NCBI RefSeq assembly: GCF_051014685.1
Contig: NW_027478385.1
Span: 7,502,001-7,566,000 of the forward strand
From: Ptiloglossa arizonensis
Lineage: Eukaryota; Arthropoda; Insecta; Hymenoptera; Colletidae
Reading direction: 5' to 3'
DNA length: 64,000 nucleotides
This document shows, one piece after another, positions 60,229 through 64,000 of the stretch (positions are counted from its first letter, which is position 1; every line of letters begins with the position of its first letter). Below the pieces are notes generated by a model. It worked only from the letters and a program-made list of their open reading frames with translations. It was not told the origin of the DNA and made no database searches. A program made the translations under genes and the position numbers.

Positions 60229-63200
60229 TGAGGTCAATCCGTTCGCGAGATATGGGAGTTTGAAGCTAAGAACTGGTTGAGAAGACAACAAATTTTTCGC
60301 ACTTCTGCTGCTCCAAACGCTTAACCAGAATGGCCCAGGGAAATAATACACATACCGTTGTAATCGGGCGAGTATCAACTTTCAGATGCAATAGGAATTT
60401 TTGGGTTAGGTCAATCCGTTCGCGAGATATGGGAGTTTGAAGCTAAGAACTGGTTGACAAGGCAACAAATTTTGCGCACTTCTGCTGCTCCAAACGCTTA
60501 ACCAGAATAGCCCAGGGAAAAAATACACATACCGTTGTAATCGGGCGAGTATCAACTTTCAGATGCAATAGGAATTTTTGGGTTAGGTCAATCCGTTCGC
60601 GAGATATGGGACATTGAAGCTAAGAAATGGTTGAGAAGACAACAAATTTTTCGCACTTCTGCTGCTCCAAACGCTTAACCAGAGTGGCCTAGGGAAAAAT
60701 ACCCATACCGTTGTAATCGGACGAGTCTCTACTTTCAGTTACAATAGGAATTTTTGGGTTAGGTCAATCCGTTCGCGAGATATGGGACTTTGAAGCTAAG
60801 AAATGGTTGAGAAGAGAACAAATTTTTCGCAATTCTGCTGCTCCAAACGCTTAACCAGAATGGCCTAGAGAAAAAATGCACGTACCGTTGTGATCGGGCG
60901 AGTTTCTACTTTCAAATGCAATAGGAATTTTTGGGTTAGGTCTATCCGTTCGCGAGATATGGGAGTTTGATGCTAAGAAACGGTTGAGAAGAGAACAAAT
61001 TTTTCGCACTCCTGCTGCTTCAATCGCTTAACCAGAATGGCCTAGGGGAAGAATACCCGTACCGTTGTAATCGTGCGAGTTTCTACTTTCAGATGCAATA
61101 GGAATTTTTGGGTTAGGTCAATCCGTTCGCGAGATATGAGAGTTTGAAGCTAAGAAATGGTTGAGAAGAGAACAAATTTTTCGCAATTCTGCTGCTCCAA
61201 ACGCTTAACCAGAATGGCCTAGAGAAAAAATGCACGTACCGTTGTGATCGGGCGAGTTTCTACTTTCAAATGCAATAGGAATTTTTGGGTTAGGTCTATC
61301 CGTTCGCGAGATATGGGAGTTTGATGCTAAGAAACGGTTGAGAAGAGAACAAATTTTTCGCAATTCTGCTGCTCCAAACGCTTAACCAGAAAGGCCTAAG
61401 GAAAAAATACACATACCTTTGTAATCGGGCGAGTATCAACTTTCAGATGCAATAGGAATTTTTGGGTTAGGTCAATCCGTTCGCGAGATATGGGAGTTTG
61501 AAGCTAAGAACTGGTTGACAAGGCAACAAATTTTTCGCACTTCTGCTGCTCCAAACGCTTAACCAGAATAGCCCAGGGAAAAAATACACATACCGTTGTA
61601 ATCGGGCGAGTATCAACTTTCAGATGCAATAGGAATTTTTGGGTTAGGTCAATCCGTTCGCGAGATATGGGACATTGAAGCTAAGAAATGGTTGAGAAGA
61701 CAACAAATTTTTCGCACTTCTGCTGCTCCAAACGCTTAACCAGAGTGGCCTAGGGAAAAATACCCATACCGTTGTAATCGGACGAGTCTCTACTTTCAGT
61801 TACAATAGGAATTTTTGGGTTAGGTCAATCCGTTCGCGAGATATGGGACTTTGAAGCTAAGAAATGGTTGACAAGACAACAAATTTGTCGCACTTCTGCT
61901 GCTCCAATCGCTTAACCAGAATGGCCTAGGGGAAAAATACCCGTACCGTTGTAATCGGACGAGCTTCTACTTTCAGTTACAATAGGCATTTTTGGGTTAG
62001 GTCAATCCGTTCGCGAGATATGGAACTTTGAAGCTAAGAAATGGTTGAAAAGACAACAAATTTTTCGCACTCCTGCTGCTTCAATCGCTTAACCAGAATG
62101 GCCTAGGGGAAGAATACCCGTACCGTTGTAATCGTGCGAGTTTCTACTTTCAGATGCAATAGGAATTTTTGGGTTAGGTCAATCCGTTCGCGAGATATGA
62201 GAGTTTGAAGCTAAGAAATGGTTGAGAAGAGAACAAATTTTTCGCACTTCTGCTGCTCCAAACGCTTAACCAGAGTGGCCTAGGGAAAAATACCCATACC
62301 GTTGTAATCGGACGAGCTTCTACTTTCAGTTACAATAGGCATTTTTGGGTTAGGTCAATCCGTTCGCGAGATATGGAACTTTGAAGTTAAGAAATGGTTG
62401 ACAAGACAACAAATTTTTCGCACTCCTGCTGCTTCAATCGCTTAACCAGAATGGCCTAGGGGAAGAATACCCGTACCGTTGTAATCGTGCGAGTTTCTAC
62501 TTTCAGATGCAATAGGAATTTTTGGGTTAGGTCAATCCGTTCGCGAGATATGAGAGTTTGAAGCTAAGAAATGGTTGAGAAGAGAACAAATTTTTCGCAA
62601 TTCTGCTGCTCCAAACGCTTAACCAGAATGGCCTAGAGAAAAAATGCACGTACCGTTGTGATCGGGCGAGTTTCTACTTTCAAATGCAATAGGAATTTTT
62701 GGGTTAGGTCTATCCGTTCGCGAGATATGGGAGTTTGATGCTAAGAAACGGTTGAGAAGAGAACAAATTTTTCGCAATTCTGCTGCTCCAAACGCTTAAC
62801 CAGAAAGGCCTAGGGAAAAAAATACACATACCGTTGTTATCGGGCGAGTTTCTACTTTCAGATGCAACAGGAATTTTTGGGTTAGGTCAATCCGTTCGCG
62901 AGATATGGGAGTTTGAAGCTAGGAACTGGTTGAGAAGACAACAAATTTTTCGCACTTCTGCTGCTCCAAACGCTTAACCAGAATGGCCCAGGGAAAAAAT
63001 GCACATACCGTTGTAATCGGGCGAGTATCAACTTTCAGATGCAATAGGAATTTTTGGGTTAAGTCAATCCGTTCGCGAGATATGGGACATTGAAGCTAAG
63101 GAATGGTTGAGAAGACCACAAATTTTTCGCAATTCTGCTGCTCCAAACACTTAACCAGAATGGCCTAGGGAAAAAATACACATACCGTTGTAATCGGGCG

Positions 63201-63235
63201 AGTTTCTACTTTCAGATGCAACAGGAATTTTTGGG
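60229..63235. repeat. 17-monomer higher-order repeat, copy 2 (3,007 bp)
   Basis: This is the same length and order as copy 1 except that one monomer (60,811-60,997) is of T3 type where copies 1 and 3 have T2. A private gaagttaag occurs near 62,384 (gaagctaag in copy 1). Confidence 0.94.
60811..60997. repeat. One-monomer replacement tract in the 3,007-bp repeat
   Basis: Aligned at 3,007 bp to 57,804-57,990, copy 2 has gaagagaaca, agagaaaaaatgcacg, gtctatcc, gtttgatgc and aaacgg (T3) where copies 1 and 3 have T2. Register is identical on both sides, so 187 bp were replaced without length change. The donor resembles the T3 two monomers downstream (near 58,160-58,340 and 61,170-61,350). Confidence 0.9.
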
Positions 63236-64000
63236 TGAGGTCAATCCGTTCGCGAGATATGGGAGTTTGAAGCTAAGAACTGGTTGAGAAGACAACAAAT
63301 TTTTCGCACTTCTGCTGCTCCAAACGCTTAACCAGAATGGCCCAGGGAAATAATACACATACCGTTGTAATCGGGCGAGTATCAACTTTCAGATGCAATA
63401 GGAATTTTTGGGTTAGGTCAATCCGTTCGCGAGATATGGGAGTTTGAAGCTAAGAACTGGTTGACAAGGCAACAAATTTTGCGCACTTCTGCTGCTCCAA
63501 ACGCTTAACCAGAATAGCCCAGGGAAAAAATACACATACCGTTGTAATCGGGCGAGTATCAACTTTCAGATGCAATAGGAATTTTTGGGTTAGGTCAATC
63601 CGTTCGCGAGATATGGGACATTGAAGCTAAGAAATGGTTGAGAAGACAACAAATTTTTCGCACTTCTGCTGCTCCAAACGCTTAACCAGAGTGGCCTAGG
63701 GAAAAATACCCATACCGTTGTAATCGGACGAGTCTCTACTTTCAGTTACAATAGGAATTTTTGTGTTAGGTCAATCCGTTCGCGAGATATGGGACTTTGA
63801 AGCTAAGAAATGGTTGACAAGACAACAAATTTGTCGCACTTCTGCTGCTCCAATCGCTTAACCAGAATGGCCTAGGGGAAAAATACCCGTACCGTTGTAA
63901 TCGGACGAGCTTCTACTTTCAGTTACAATAGGCATTTTTGGGTTAGGTCAATCCGTTCGCGAGATATGGAACTTTGAAGCTAAGAAATGGTTGACAAGAC
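63236..64000. repeat. 17-monomer higher-order repeat, copy 3 (partial, runs off the window)
   Basis: The first 765 bp of a third unit. It keeps gacaagacaacaaatttgtc near 63,813, as in copy 1 and unlike copy 2, and has a private tttgtgttagg near 63,762. The remainder lies beyond the window. Confidence 0.9.

Larger units (their letters stand above)
1..64000. repeat. 177-bp satellite DNA array filling the window
   Basis: The anchor ctgctgctcc and its flanks recur every 177 bp from the first base to the last. The first anchors lie at 15, 190, 367, 544, 721, 897, 1074 and 1251, giving spacings of 175, 177, 177, 177, 176, 177 and 177. About 362 monomers are present, all in the same orientation, with no spacer, inversion or foreign insertion that I could find. 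One representative monomer has 54 A, 49 T, 42 G and 32 C. The array enters and leaves the window, so neither edge is seen. A nucleosome-length tandem satellite of this purity is typical of centromeric or pericentromeric heterochromatin in plants and animals. That location is inferred, not shown. I do not recognise the family. Confidence 0.98.

Noticed and set aside
1..64000. CRISPR-like regular repeat structure
   Set aside because: Repeats are 177 bp, directly abutting, without unique spacers and without cas genes. This is a satellite.

Overview
The whole 64 kb window is one uninterrupted, head-to-tail satellite DNA array. The monomer is 177 bp in most copies, with 174, 175, 176 and 178 bp variants, giving about 362 monomers, all in one orientation. 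A representative monomer is about 42% G+C. I see no protein-coding gene, tRNA, rRNA, transposon, CRISPR array or unique-sequence island. The open frames present are short readings across monomer boundaries and recur wherever the same monomer variant recurs. This is a eukaryotic genome, and a nucleosome-length tandem repeat of this size and purity is typical of centromeric or pericentromeric heterochromatin in plants or animals. I do not recognise the family: it is not alphoid, Arabidopsis CEN180 or soybean CentGm as I remember them. I cannot name the taxon. CpG is not depleted, which is a weak hint of a lightly methylated or young array.

Monomer architecture, counting u1 from the anchor ctgctgctcc: GGCCTAGG or GGCCCAGG near u28; an A-tract at u37-42 that carries length indels; a 17-bp CENP-B-box-like element at u49-65 (ACCG, 4 nt, A, 2 nt, CGGG); the subfamily-diagnostic stretch around u69-90; a T-tract near u94; a TCGCGA site at u116-121; and a second A/T-tract near u163-170. 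At least ten subfamilies (called T1-T10 here) can be told apart by linked substitutions. One representative of each is listed.

Layout. Positions 1-20,652 (block A) are built from T1-T6 and T10 monomers. They hold a long near-identical duplication (1-4,240 and 13,262-17,501), a 32-monomer tandem duplication (copies starting near 11,981 and 17,642), a 7-monomer duplication (852-3,239) and a 4-monomer duplication (5,776-7,218). Positions 20,653-39,964 (block B) are a mosaic richer in T1, T6, T7, T8 and T9, with a 625-bp piece matching block A inside it (38,442-39,066). Positions 39,965-47,774 hold a 16-monomer higher-order repeat of 2,828 bp in two tandem copies plus a shortened third. Positions 47,775-64,000 (block C) again use T1-T4, T9 and T10. 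They contain three tandem copies of a 6-monomer, 1,063-bp unit (50,188-53,407) and a 17-monomer, 3,007-bp higher-order repeat (57,222 to the window end), preceded by an 11-monomer version.

The most informative signals are recombination footprints: a one-monomer replacement in perfect register (60,811-60,997), a patch of about 55 bp (19,757-19,810), chimeric monomers and clean whole-monomer deletion junctions. Together they show array evolution by unequal exchange and short gene conversion. Comparisons were made by eye with coordinate offsets. Identities are described qualitatively, and the most similar long duplications could in principle be assembly artefacts.
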